Assembly (NCBI RefSeq): GCF_026616195.1
Contig: NZ_JANHDH010000001.1
Coordinates: 1,116,001-1,180,000, forward strand
Direction of reading: 5' to 3'
Length of the DNA: 64,000 nt
From: Haloarchaeobius amylolyticus
GTDB taxonomy: Archaea; Halobacteriota; Halobacteria; Halobacteriales; Natrialbaceae
Positions 15,401-22,733 of the stretch are shown here, piece by piece. The translations under genes were made by a program, and so were the position numbers. Positions within the stretch are counted from its first letter, which is position 1. The number at the start of each line of letters is the position of its first letter. Under the pieces are notes generated by a model. It saw only the letters and a list, made by a program, of their open reading frames with translations, ran no database searches and was not told the DNA's origin.

Positions 15401-16401
15401 CGCGCGGGTACCGAGCTGAGGTCGGCCAGTTTGTCGGCGGCCGCGCCGGAGTCGATGGCCTCGCGGGCCTTCGCGACGCCTGCCTGCAGGGTGTCGGCGC
15501 CGCCCGCGATGTAGATGGCCGCGCCCGCGTTGGCGAGGATGATGTCTCGTTTCGCGCCCGTGACCTCGCCCCGGAGGATGCCCGTCATGTCTTCGGCGTT
15601 CTCCTCGGGGGTCCCGCCCGCCACGTCTTCGACGGGAGCGCGCTCCAGCCCGAGGTCCTCGGGCGTGAGCGTGTACTCCGTTATCTCGTCGCCGTCGACC
15701 TCCGCGACGACCGTCTCGCCGTGGATGCATATCTCGTCCATGCCGGAGCCGTGGACGACGAGGGCGCGTTCGACCTCCATGCGTGCGAGTGCGCGGGCGA
15801 GTACGGGAACGAGGTCGGGGTCGTAGACGCCGACGACCTGTGCGTCGGCCCCGGCCGGGTTCGTCAGCGGGCCGAGCACGTTGAACAGCGTCCGCATGCC
15901 AAGTTCCTTGCGCGGGCCGATGACGGCCTTCATCGCGGGGTGGAACACCGTCGCGAGCATGAACCCGATGCCGTCGTCCTCGATGCGGGCCTCGACCGCC
16001 GGCGGTTCGGCGTCGACCTGGACGCCCGCGACCTCCAGCACGTCGGCACTCCCGGAAGAAGAAGAGACGGAGTAGTTGCCGTGCTTGGCGACCGCGATGC
16101 CGGCCCCCGCCGCGACCATCGCGCTCGTGGTCGAGACGTTGATCGTGTCGTAGTCGTCGCCGCCGGTCCCGCAGGTGTCCACCAGCGGTCGCCGACCGGG
16201 GTCGATGCGGCGTGCCGCGTCGCGCATCCCCTGTGCGAACCCGGCGATCTCGGCCTCCGTCTCGCCCTTCGCCCGGAGCGCCGTGAGCAGGGCACCGATC
16301 TGTGCCTCGGTCGCCTCCTCGAAGATCATCCGTGCCGCGTCCCTCGCCTCCGCCTGTGTGAGGTCACCGCCGTCGGTGACACGCTCGATGTAGTCCTGCA
16401 T
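15397..16401 (-). CDS. trpD: Anthranilate phosphoribosyltransferase
   Basis: A 334-residue enzyme that joins anthranilate to PRPP. Motifs: LVDTCGTGGDDYDTINVST (PRPP-binding Gly loop, about residues 73-91), KHGNYSVSSSSGSADVLE, and GPLTNPAGA. The N-terminal helical domain (residues 1-65) and the alpha/beta domain match the family in length. The usual K-H-G-N-R/S-x-x-S-S has Tyr after Asn. It is the first gene of trpDFEG; a 22-base palindrome and an AT-rich promoter lie just upstream. The ATG at 16401 (MQDYIERV) matches the family N-terminus. Confidence 0.96.
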   Translation of the reverse strand: MQDYIERVTDGGDLTQAEARDAARMIFEEATEAQIGALLTALRAKGETEAEIAGFAQGMRDAARRIDPGRRPLVDTCGTGGDDYDTINVSTTSAMVAAGAGIAVAKHGNYSVSSSSGSADVLEVAGVQVDAEPPAVEARIEDDGIGFMLATVFHPAMKAVIGPRKELGMRTLFNVLGPLTNPAGADAQVVGVYDPDLVPVLARALARMEVERALVVHGSGMDEICIHGETVVAEVDGDEITEYTLTPEDLGLERAPVEDVAGGTPEENAEDMTGILRGEVTGAKRDIILANAGAAIYIAGGADTLQAGVAKAREAIDSGAAADKLADLSSVPAR

Positions 16402-16410
16402 TGTGAACAC

Positions 16411-16452
16411 CAATGTATTGTTTCGTCTTACGATGTACAAATCCGTACATCG
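16411..16452 (-). promoter_or_regulatory. trpDFEG promoter region with palindromic operator candidate
   Basis: A perfect inverted repeat, CGATGTAC (16431-16438) and GTACATCG (16445-16452) with a 6-base centre, lies 30-51 bases before the trpD start. A second small one, CAAT-GT-ATTG, is at 16411-16420, about 10 bases before the start. An AT-rich stretch between them on the minus strand (AAACAATA) could be the TATA element. The position, next to the expected BRE/TATA, suits a repressor or activator site; no regulator gene is adjacent, so the binder is unknown. Confidence 0.55.
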
Positions 16453-16654
16453 ACTTAAGATTGTCGTCGCGGCTGGGGAATTTCGTGTGAGTCTCTGCCA
16501 CGGTTCGACGGGTGGCCGAGACGTCCCGCCGCCCGCCCCGAATCGTGCACCCGGCCCCCGTGGTTGGAATCGCCACACCGCTGTCGATTCGAAACCCTTT
16601 TTTATACCACCGGCCAACGAGGGAATGCAGGCAGACGAAGACCGGAACGCCACC

Positions 16655-16729
16655 GGGTTGGTGGTCTAGTCTGGTTATGACACCTCCTTGACATGGAGGA
16701 GGCCGGCAGTTCAAATCTGCCCCAACCCA
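16655..16729 (+). tRNA. tRNA-Val (GAC)
   Basis: A 75-base intronless tRNA. Acceptor strands GGGTTGG (16655-16661) and CCAACCC (16722-16728) pair fully, with A at 16729 as discriminator. Anticodon stem CCTCC/GGAGG encloses loop TTGACAT, anticodon GAC. The T-arm GGCAG-TTCAAAT-CTGCC is perfect. No CCA is encoded. An AT-rich TATA-like TTTTTTATA ends near 16605. The gene is followed by an 8-base hairpin (TTTGCGCC at 16735-16742 with GGCGCAAA at 16757-16764) and by two truncated copies of its 3' end. Confidence 0.95.
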
Positions 16730-16825
16730 CTAATTTTGCGCCGAACTACACCGTGAGGCGCAAACTCGTTCTGTCTGGCAGTTTGAACTCGGGAGCGAAG
16801 CGAACGGAGTGAGCGGAGTGACCAA

Positions 16826-16844
16826 AGTTCAAATCTGCCCCAAC
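16826..16844 (+). repeat. Truncated copy 1 of the tRNA-Val 3' end
   Basis: The 19 bases AGTTCAAATCTGCCCCAAC are identical to 16708-16726 inside tRNA-Val; similarity then breaks down (TCCGC in place of CCACT). The copy has the T-loop and part of the acceptor strand only and is not a working tRNA. It lies 118 bases downstream of the matching tRNA segment, same orientation. The spacer just before it reads GAGCGAAGCGAACGGAGTGA, a repeat-rich sequence also found near the tRNA-Met copy. Confidence 0.8.
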
Positions 16845-17007
16845 TCCGCTTCTTCGGAACACAACACCTTCGAGCGGCGCGAGGTCGCAGAGCGACCTCG
16901 ACTGCGAACGGCGGAGCCGTGAGCGTAGCGAGCGAGAAGTTCGTGTTTCGTAAAATGGAACACGGGGAGATTCGAACCAGCGAGCACCGTGAAGCGGTGC
17001 GAGTGGG

Positions 17008-17030
17008 GTTCAAATCTGCCCCAACCCACT
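17008..17030 (+). repeat. Truncated copy 2 of the tRNA-Val 3' end
   Basis: Bases 17008-17030 match the tRNA-Val 3' end from the T-loop through the whole acceptor strand, discriminator and two flanking bases (16709-16731 apart from flank limits). It lies 182 bases beyond copy 1. Both copies continue with CTTCTTC-like flanks, which the intact gene lacks, so copies 1 and 2 share a flank with each other and not with the tRNA. The segment between them carries hairpins GAGGTCGC/GCGACCTC (16881-16899) and GCACCG/CGGTGC (16984-17000). Confidence 0.8.
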
Positions 17031-17080
17031 TCTTCCTCCGCCGCCGACGAACCTATCGTCACACGAGTACTACCGTCGGC

Positions 17081-17290
17081 ATGGCACTCAGTGCACGCAA
17101 CCGCATCCACGGGACCGTCAGGACAGTCGAGACATCGGGCCTGATGGCCGAGGTCGTCGTCGAGACACCGGACGGACAGACCGTCACGGCCATCATCACC
17201 AGCGGGTCGGTAGAGCGTCTCGGCATCGCCGCGGGGGACGAGGTCGACGCCGTGGTGAAGGCGACCGAAGTGATGATCGAGACGGCGTAG
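17081..17290 (+). CDS. Molbindin-type TOBE (Mop) domain protein
   Basis: A 69-residue protein consisting of one TOBE/Mop domain: it starts MALSARNRIHGTVRTVETSG and continues with VVVETPDGQTVTAIITSGSVERLGIAAGDEV and a final VVKATEVMIET strand, the classic molbindin pattern. Such proteins bind molybdate or tungstate as oligomers and buffer it in the cytoplasm or serve ModE-like control. No modABC genes are in the window. The ATG at 17081 is chosen because sequence upstream is tRNA-derived repeat, although the frame stays open through it. Confidence 0.92.
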   Translation: MALSARNRIHGTVRTVETSGLMAEVVVETPDGQTVTAIITSGSVERLGIAAGDEVDAVVKATEVMIETA

Positions 17291-17349
17291 CCGGGACCGA
17301 CCACGACTCCACACGTTCTTTGCCGTCCAGCCGCGACCCAGAGTCAGGA

Positions 17350-17529
17350 ATGCCCAAGCGACTCCAGTGTATCATCCCCGGTTGCGACGCCACTATCGAC
17401 GGCCTGACCGAGGAGCAGGTGCTCGCACAGGTCGAGACGCACATCACGCGGGACCACCCGGACCTCGAACTCGACGCACAGGCCACCGACTCGATCCGCG
17501 CGAACATCGAAGACGTCGGGGACGAGTAG
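17350..17529 (+). CDS. DUF1059 family small protein
   Basis: A 59-residue protein starting MPKRLQCIIPGCDATIDGL. Two Cys (C7, C12) and His residues in VETHITRDHPDLE look like a small C-C-H-H metal site, as in the DUF1059 family of predicted zinc-binding small proteins. The start at 17350 gives the usual family N-terminus; an in-frame codon 30 bases upstream would add an unlikely tail. Role unknown. It ends 21 bases from a convergent membrane-protein gene. Confidence 0.85.
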   Translation: MPKRLQCIIPGCDATIDGLTEEQVLAQVETHITRDHPDLELDAQATDSIRANIEDVGDE

Positions 17530-17550
17530 GCGACCGATTCTACCGCGGAC

Positions 17551-18075
17551 TCACGGCGTGTTCGGGTCGTCGTCGAACTGTTCCTCCAGCGCGGTCTCGC
17601 CGCCCAGCACCCCGCTGAGCCGCCGGGTCAGCACGTCGAACAGGACCACGAGCGGGAGGAGTACCAGCTCGACGAGGTAGAGCGGGCGGGCGACCCGGCG
17701 CGCCCACGACCGGGCGTTGCCCAGCCCGTAGGACTTCGGGACGATCTCGCCGAAGACGAGCACGACCGAACTGGCGACCAGCGTGGCGACCGTGACGGCG
17801 GCACCCGCGGAGACCGTCTCGACCAGCGCGACCGTGATGACGCTGGAGATGGCCATGTTCACGATGTTGTTCCCGACGAGCAGCGTGACCAGCAGCCGGT
17901 GTGGGTCGTCCCGGAGTTCGGCGAGCCGGGCAGATTTCCGGTCGCCGGTCGCCTCGTCGGCCTCGATGGTCGCGACGGGGAGCGAGAAGATGGCCGTCTC
18001 ACTGCTGGAGAAGAAAGCGCTACAGGCGAGCAGGACGGCGACTGTGGCGGCGCTGGTCCAGACGATGGTGTCCAT
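17551..18075 (-). CDS. DUF21 (CNNM-like) domain membrane protein
   Basis: A 174-residue membrane protein starting MDTIVWTSAATVAVLLACSA. Three or four hydrophobic segments are seen, with the DUF21 hallmarks FSSSETAIFSLP, a Leu/Arg-rich loop DDPHRLLVTLLVGNNIVNM and VFGEIVPKSYGLGNA. DUF21 is the membrane part of CNNM/CorC-type magnesium or divalent-cation transporters. Here the CBS and CorC domains usually found after it are missing, so the protein is a DUF21-only form. The start at 18075 avoids an Arg/Pro-rich upstream extension. Confidence 0.88.
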   Translation of the reverse strand: MDTIVWTSAATVAVLLACSAFFSSSETAIFSLPVATIEADEATGDRKSARLAELRDDPHRLLVTLLVGNNIVNMAISSVITVALVETVSAGAAVTVATLVASSVVLVFGEIVPKSYGLGNARSWARRVARPLYLVELVLLPLVVLFDVLTRRLSGVLGGETALEEQFDDDPNTP

Positions 18076-18196
18076 GGTGGCAGGGTCGACGGGGTGGGTG
18101 AAGAAAGTCCGTCTGCGTCGGTGCGGTCTGGCTGGCGGTGACGGTGCGGAGGTAGAGCCAGCCAACCGTGGAGAACCAGTCCAGACTCGAAGCCCG

Positions 18197-18733
18197 CTAG
18201 TCCAGAATCTCGACGCCCTCGGCCGACACTTCGACGTCGACGAGGCTCGTGACCTCGTAGTCCATCGGCACCGTCTCGGACTCCATGCGGCGGATGACGG
18301 TCACCACGTCGACGACGGTCGCGCCGATGTCGTCGAGGGCCTCGGTGATGGCCGCGATGGAGACGCCGGTGTTCGTCAGGTCGTCGAGGACGAGCACGTT
18401 GTCGTCGGGGCTCACGTCGTTGACGTAGTACTCCTCGCCGTCGAGGTCGAAGGGCACCTCGTCGTCGAAGCCGTACTCGCGGTTCCGGATGACGACGAGG
18501 GGGATGTCGGCGACGAGCGAGACGGCGGTGGAGACGTGGACGCCCATGGTGACGGGGGTGACGATGACGTCCACGTCGGCGAGGTCGGCGACCCGGCAGA
18601 TGCCGTTGACGACCTCGCGCATGAGGTGAGGGTCGAGCGTCGGGATACCGTTGCTGATGGGGTGGACGAGGTAGTGGTAGCCGTCGTCCTCGATGAGGGG
18701 GGCCTCGTGAATCGAGCGTCGAAGCGCGTCCAT
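18197..18733 (-). CDS. hpt: Hypoxanthine/guanine phosphoribosyltransferase family (purine salvage)
   Basis: A 178-residue type I phosphoribosyltransferase. The PRPP loop VLVLDDLTNTG is at residues 113-123; MGVHVSTAVSL near 63-73 and the NREYGFDDEVPF region match archaeal HGPRTase-like proteins. It converts a free purine base and PRPP to the nucleotide in the cytoplasm; some archaeal members act better on adenine, so base preference is uncertain. The start MDALRRSIHEAPLIEDDGYHY fits the family. It is followed upstream (41 bases) by the RAD55-like gene on the same strand, possibly co-transcribed. Confidence 0.92.
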   Translation of the reverse strand: MDALRRSIHEAPLIEDDGYHYLVHPISNGIPTLDPHLMREVVNGICRVADLADVDVIVTPVTMGVHVSTAVSLVADIPLVVIRNREYGFDDEVPFDLDGEEYYVNDVSPDDNVLVLDDLTNTGVSIAAITEALDDIGATVVDVVTVIRRMESETVPMDYEVTSLVDVEVSAEGVEILD

Positions 18734-18774
18734 ACGTGGCCTCTGACCGAGCGACGCGAAAAACGGCCCGGTTT

Positions 18775-19392
18775 CTAGGCGATGTCCCGGCTGGTATCGA
18801 CCCGCACGTCGTCGGTCAACTGGAGTTTGACGGGTTCGCGCAGGGCCCTGCCGCCGCGGAACTTGGTGACCGCGAGGCGGTTCTCGATGGCGTAGGTGCT
18901 CACCCGGAGGTCGAGGTTCCAGACCACGTCGGCGGCCGCGAGGGTGGTCCCGCGCTGTGGCGTCGTCTCGCGGTCGCCGGTGCAGTGGAAGAAGCCGATG
19001 CTGTCGGTCTCGGCGAGCCGGCGCGAGAGCTGGTTGAGCATCGCGACGTAGGCCCGCCGGGGGGCCGCTTCGAGGGGGTTCGGCTGGTCGAGGACGACCA
19101 CGCAGTTCTCGGGGACGTGCGGGAGGGCGTTGGTGAGGTCCTCCGGGGACGGGTCGGGGCCGAGGAACACGACCTCCGTGTTCTCGGCGGCGGTGCCGAG
19201 GCCGCGCTCGACCACGTCCGCGGGGCGTGTCGTCGAGAGGTACAGCGCGGGGTGTTGGGCGACGAGCTGGTCGAGGAGCAACTCGCTCTGGCTGTCCGGC
19301 GGTGCCACCAGCGCGAGGAGGCTGCCGGCCGGGATGCCGCCGTCGTGGAGCCGGTCCAGGGTGTCCATCCCCGTCGAGAACCGTCGTGCCAT
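18775..19392 (-). CDS. RAD55/RecA-like family protein with degenerate P-loop
   Basis: A 205-residue protein resembling haloarchaeal RAD55-type RecA-superfamily proteins: FSTGMDTLDRLHDGGIPAGS at the start, a Walker-B-like strand CVVVLDQPNPLE, and a final ADVVWNLDLR...FRGGRALREP strand pair. The normal G-x-x-x-x-G-K-T/S Walker A is replaced by APPDSQSE, without the Lys, so ATP hydrolysis is doubtful. It probably acts as a regulatory or structural homologue (inference). It lies between hpt and the lycopene-cyclase-domain gene on the same strand with gaps of 41 and 26 bases. Confidence 0.8.
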   Translation of the reverse strand: MARRFSTGMDTLDRLHDGGIPAGSLLALVAPPDSQSELLLDQLVAQHPALYLSTTRPADVVERGLGTAAENTEVVFLGPDPSPEDLTNALPHVPENCVVVLDQPNPLEAAPRRAYVAMLNQLSRRLAETDSIGFFHCTGDRETTPQRGTTLAAADVVWNLDLRVSTYAIENRLAVTKFRGGRALREPVKLQLTDDVRVDTSRDIA

Positions 19393-19418
19393 GGCGCGGT
19401 GGTTCGCCGCGGGATGGA

Positions 19419-19781
19419 TTACGTCTTGTGCCTCTCGTCGGTCGCGTCTCGCTCGGGGTCCTCGCCTCGTCGGCGGTTCGTCGGCGGCCCGTGCAGGAGT
19501 TCGTGGACGCCGATGACCAGCGACGGCACGACGACCATGAAGATGTGTTCCTCGATGGGGATGCCGAGCAACTCGACGCCGGTCCGCATCGGGATGGCGA
19601 AGACGCCGACCTCGAGGGTGTACCAGTCCCAGACGTAGGCGACGGGGTAGAGCACGAGGACGGTCTTGCCGGCCCGGTGCAGCGCGTCGGCACGCCAGAG
19701 CAGGATGAAGGCCGCGGTCCCGAAGACGACCTCGGTCACGAGGTAGGTCCAGGGCCCGAGCACGGTGATGTCCGGGAGCAC
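19419..19781 (-). CDS. Lycopene cyclase domain protein (single domain)
   Basis: A 120-residue membrane protein with a GTG start at 19781 (MLPDITVLGPWTYLVTEVVF). About three hydrophobic helices and the motifs LYPVAYVWDWYTLEVGVF and ELLGIPIEEHIFMVVVPSL are those of the CrtYc/CrtYd-type lycopene cyclase domain, including the P-I-E-E motif of the active site. Full cyclases need two such domains (fused or as a heterodimer); only one is present here and no partner is in the window. An ATG at 19865 would extend into the neighbouring promoter. Carotenoid modification is the likely area, but the exact reaction is unclear. Confidence 0.82.
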   Translation of the reverse strand: MLPDITVLGPWTYLVTEVVFGTAAFILLWRADALHRAGKTVLVLYPVAYVWDWYTLEVGVFAIPMRTGVELLGIPIEEHIFMVVVPSLVIGVHELLHGPPTNRRRGEDPERDATDERHKT

Positions 19782-19873
19782 GTCCCGTGGTTGGCACGGG
19801 TTTCGCAAAGTCCTACTGGACCAGGATTGGCGGTATCTTGAAGAGCGATGCACGAGAAGTTCCACGTTGTACT

Positions 19874-21031
19874 ATGGATATTTCTGATATCGCGACTACG
19901 GAGTTCATCGAAGTCGATGTCGGCGAGCGTCTCGGGAAGGTCCGCTCGGTGTTCGAGAACTCGAACCCGAAGGGCATCATCGTGACCCGGGACGGCGAGT
20001 ACGAGGCAGTACTCTCAGAGCGTGTGTTGCTCCAGTCGCACGTCGAGGACGACGCCAAGGTCCAGGCGTTGGTCAAACCCAGCCGGAACGCGCCGGCGCC
20101 GAAGGTCGACCGACACGAGGACGTCAGGGAGACGGCGCGCGTCCTCGTCGAGGGTGGGGTGAAGGTCGCGCCCGTGTTCGAGGGTGACAACCTCTGGGGC
20201 ATCGTCACGGCCGACGACATCCTCGAGGCGGTCCTGGACAACCTCGACGCGCTCGTCGTCGAGCAGATCTACTCCGACGACCCCGTCACCATCGGCGAAC
20301 AGGACACCCTCGGGAAGGTCATCAACCTGCTCCGCGAGCACGGTATCTCGCGACTGCCGGTCGTCAACGAGGAGGGCTACCTCTCCGGCGTCGTGACCCG
20401 GCACGACATCGCCGACGTGGTCATCCGCGACATGGACAAGGCGACCACGGGCGAGCGCGCGGGCGACACCGACCGCGTGCTGGACATGCCGGTCTACGAC
20501 ATCATGAACAGCCCGGTGCGGACCGCGACCGTCGACGACACCGTCGAGGCGGCCGTCGCCTCCATGCTGGAGAACGACCTCGGGGGCCTCATCGTCGTCA
20601 ACGAGGACGACGAGCGCCTCGTCACCGGCGTCGTCACCAAGACCGACGTGCTCCGCGCGCTGACCTTCACCGAGGAGGAGCACATGGACGTCCAGATCAC
20701 CAACATCAACCTGCTCGACACCCTCTCCCGCGAGGAGATCCGCCAGTCGCTGGAGGAGGTCACCGAGAAGTACCAGAAGATGGACGTCCTGCACGTGCAC
20801 GTCCGCTTCCAGGAGCACAAGGAGAAGCTCCGTGGCACCCCGCTCATCTACAGCCAGATCCGCGTCCGGACGACCAACGGTCAGGTCGCCGGCTCCGGCG
20901 AGGGCTACGGTGCCGAGTCCGCCTTCCGCGTCGCGCTGGACAAGCTCGAGCGCAACGTCCTCGAGATGAAGAACTACCAGTCCGACGAGGAGTACCGCGG
21001 CCAGCTCCTGCGCAAGCTCGACGAGCTGTAA
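19874..21031 (+). CDS. Four-CBS-domain protein with C-terminal HPF/RaiA-like domain
   Basis: A 385-residue cytoplasmic protein. Residues 1-about 270 hold four CBS motifs in two Bateman pairs (GIIVTRDGEYEAVLS; GGVKVAPVFEGDNLWGIVT; HGISRLPVVNEEGYLSGVVT; LGGLIVVNEDDERLVTGVVT). CBS pairs usually sense adenine nucleotides. Residues about 290-385 (MDVLHVHVRFQEHKEK ... YGAESAFRVALDKLERNVLEM) have the beta-alpha-beta-beta-beta-alpha pattern of ribosome hibernation factors (HPF/S30AE). The fusion suggests energy-state-dependent ribosome binding (inference). The ATG at 19874 (MDISDIATTEF) is used; earlier in-frame ATG at 19787 overlaps the divergent gene's start. Confidence 0.93.
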   Translation: MDISDIATTEFIEVDVGERLGKVRSVFENSNPKGIIVTRDGEYEAVLSERVLLQSHVEDDAKVQALVKPSRNAPAPKVDRHEDVRETARVLVEGGVKVAPVFEGDNLWGIVTADDILEAVLDNLDALVVEQIYSDDPVTIGEQDTLGKVINLLREHGISRLPVVNEEGYLSGVVTRHDIADVVIRDMDKATTGERAGDTDRVLDMPVYDIMNSPVRTATVDDTVEAAVASMLENDLGGLIVVNEDDERLVTGVVTKTDVLRALTFTEEEHMDVQITNINLLDTLSREEIRQSLEEVTEKYQKMDVLHVHVRFQEHKEKLRGTPLIYSQIRVRTTNGQVAGSGEGYGAESAFRVALDKLERNVLEMKNYQSDEEYRGQLLRKLDEL

Positions 21032-21085
21032 GCAGGACGACCACCACGGATGGGATGCCCACCGTCCCGGCGCCGCATCCGGTTC

Positions 21086-21784
21086 TCAGACGTCGGCTGC
21101 CGCGATACCCGAGTCGGTGATGGTGAACTGGACCGAGTCGCCGGCCGGCTTCGCCCGATGTTTCTCCAGCGTCGCACGACGGTTCCCGCCCCGGAACCGG
21201 TCGATGCGGACGACGCTGCCCATCCAGTGCTCCAGCGTGTTCCCGCCGAGTGCCCGCGTCCGGTCGCTGTCGATGTCGGAGAACACCTGGTTGGTGAGCA
21301 AGACGGCGAAGTCGTGCTTGCGGGCGAGCGAGAGCAGGTGGGTGACCTGTCGGCCGACCTTGCGCAGCGCCTCGCCGCCCTTCGAGTCCTCCCCGCGTTC
21401 GAGCCGGTAGAAGCCGGTCGCGGAGTCGACGACGACGAGGTCGGCCCGGTCGGCGAACCCGTCGACGTCACGCACCGCCTCCTCCTGCTCCTGGAAGTCG
21501 AGTGCCTCCTCGACGATGATGCGGCCCGTGATGTCCTCGACGGACTCCTCCGTGCGAGAGGCCCGCGCGTTCGCGATCTGCTCGAAGCGGTCGAGCGACA
21601 GCCCCTCGGTGTCGATGTAGACGACGGTCCCCCCGCGGGCGGCGGTCTCGACGGCGGAGACGAGCGCGACGTTGGTCTTCCCGGCCGCCGGCGGCCCGTA
21701 CACCTGCGTGACGGTGCCACGCTCGAACCCGCCCCCGAGGAGCTCGTCGAACTCGGCACACCCCGTCTCGATGTTCCCTTGCAC
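21086..21784 (-). CDS. radB: DNA repair and recombination protein RadB
   Basis: A 232-residue RecA-family ATPase, the usual RadB length, lacking the N-terminal helix-hairpin-helix domain of RadA. Walker A GPPAAGKT is at residues 30-37, Walker B in LVVVDSATGFYRL, and LLTNQVFSDID corresponds to the L2 region. RadB helps RadA filament assembly during homologous recombination. A GTG start at 21784 gives MQGNIETGCAEFDELLGGGF, the typical N-terminus; the frame is open upstream through the divergent promoter. TATA-like sequences for both divergent genes lie between 21800 and 21850. Confidence 0.95.
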   Translation of the reverse strand: MQGNIETGCAEFDELLGGGFERGTVTQVYGPPAAGKTNVALVSAVETAARGGTVVYIDTEGLSLDRFEQIANARASRTEESVEDITGRIIVEEALDFQEQEEAVRDVDGFADRADLVVVDSATGFYRLERGEDSKGGEALRKVGRQVTHLLSLARKHDFAVLLTNQVFSDIDSDRTRALGGNTLEHWMGSVVRIDRFRGGNRRATLEKHRAKPAGDSVQFTITDSGIAAADV

Positions 21785-21871
21785 GTTCCCCCCTGTGTCG
21801 GACCCGGATAAAAAATCTCGGAATGCGGGGGGAGGTTGCGTTTTAAGCCGGTCGGCGCGAAACCTCAGGGA

Positions 21872-22627
21872 GTGATAGTCGTCGCCACCGCCGACTTCGA
21901 GGTCTACCACGGCGTCGTCAACGAGCTACGCGACCGTGGTGTGACGTTCACGACCATCGAACCCGACGAGGAGTTGCCCGAGCACACGGAGGTCGTCATC
22001 ACCGGTCCGGACGAGGAGGTCGAGGGGCCACGGGTCGTGCAGGCCGAACCCGACGACCCGCGGCGAGCCGTCGACGAGGCGCTGGTCTACCTCCGCGGTG
22101 AGGGTGGCCGGACCATCGTGGGGGTCGACCCGGGCCGCCGCCCCGGTATCGCGGTGCTCGCGGGCGACACGGTGGTCGCAGCGTTCCAGGTCCCGGCCGA
22201 CGACGTGGTCGCGGTCATCGAGCGCGAGGTGGCAGACGCGGTCGACCCGGTCGTCCGCATCGGCGACGGGGCCCGGCTGGAGGGGGCGAGCATCGTGAAC
22301 GCCCTCGAGGACGTCCGGGTCGAACTCGTCGACGAGACGGGGACGACGCCGTACCTCGGCACCGGCGCGCGGGGGATGGGCGACGTGCTGGCGGCGGTGA
22401 ACATCGCCCGACTCGAGGGCGAGGTGGTCGAGAACCGCGACATCGAGCCGACGCCGGGCGAACTTCAGGTCATCAAGAACCGGTCACGCGAGCAGTCCGC
22501 GGAGAACCGGGCCATCGACGAGGACCTGGCACGCCGTGTCGCTGCCGGTGAGTTGAGCATCGAGGAAGCGCTGGCGCTCCATCGCGGTGAGGACGACGCG
22601 GTCACAGCGGACGACGACGAAGAATAG
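21872..22627 (+). CDS. Hypothetical protein with RNase H/RuvC-like fold segment
   Basis: A 251-residue protein with a GTG start at 21872; a TATA (GTTTTAAG, about 21839-21846) lies about 28 bases before it, so leaderless translation is likely. Residues 1-75 look like a Rossmann-type receiver-like domain (IVVATADFEVYHGVVNELRD). Residues about 80-190 begin TIVGVDPGRRPGIAVLAGD, which has the D-x-G-x-x-x-G-I-A pattern of RNase H/RuvC-like folds. The tail is acidic. It is divergent from radB, which hints at a DNA-related role, but this is only context. Confidence 0.82.
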   Translation: MIVVATADFEVYHGVVNELRDRGVTFTTIEPDEELPEHTEVVITGPDEEVEGPRVVQAEPDDPRRAVDEALVYLRGEGGRTIVGVDPGRRPGIAVLAGDTVVAAFQVPADDVVAVIEREVADAVDPVVRIGDGARLEGASIVNALEDVRVELVDETGTTPYLGTGARGMGDVLAAVNIARLEGEVVENRDIEPTPGELQVIKNRSREQSAENRAIDEDLARRVAAGELSIEEALALHRGEDDAVTADDDEE

Positions 22628-22733
22628 CCGCAGAAGTACCGTCAGGGCAGCCGAAAACGGGCACCGTACAGAAGAACGTCGGTTCGCGTGTCGAGACGTG
22701 TCGCGACGTGTTCAGGTGTCTCGACGGTGGCGC

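Noticed and set aside
16965-16990. Possible second tRNA fragment (GATTCGAACC) on the minus strand
   Set aside because: The bases around it do not form a T-stem and no acceptor or anticodon arm is present; most likely part of the repeat-derived spacer.
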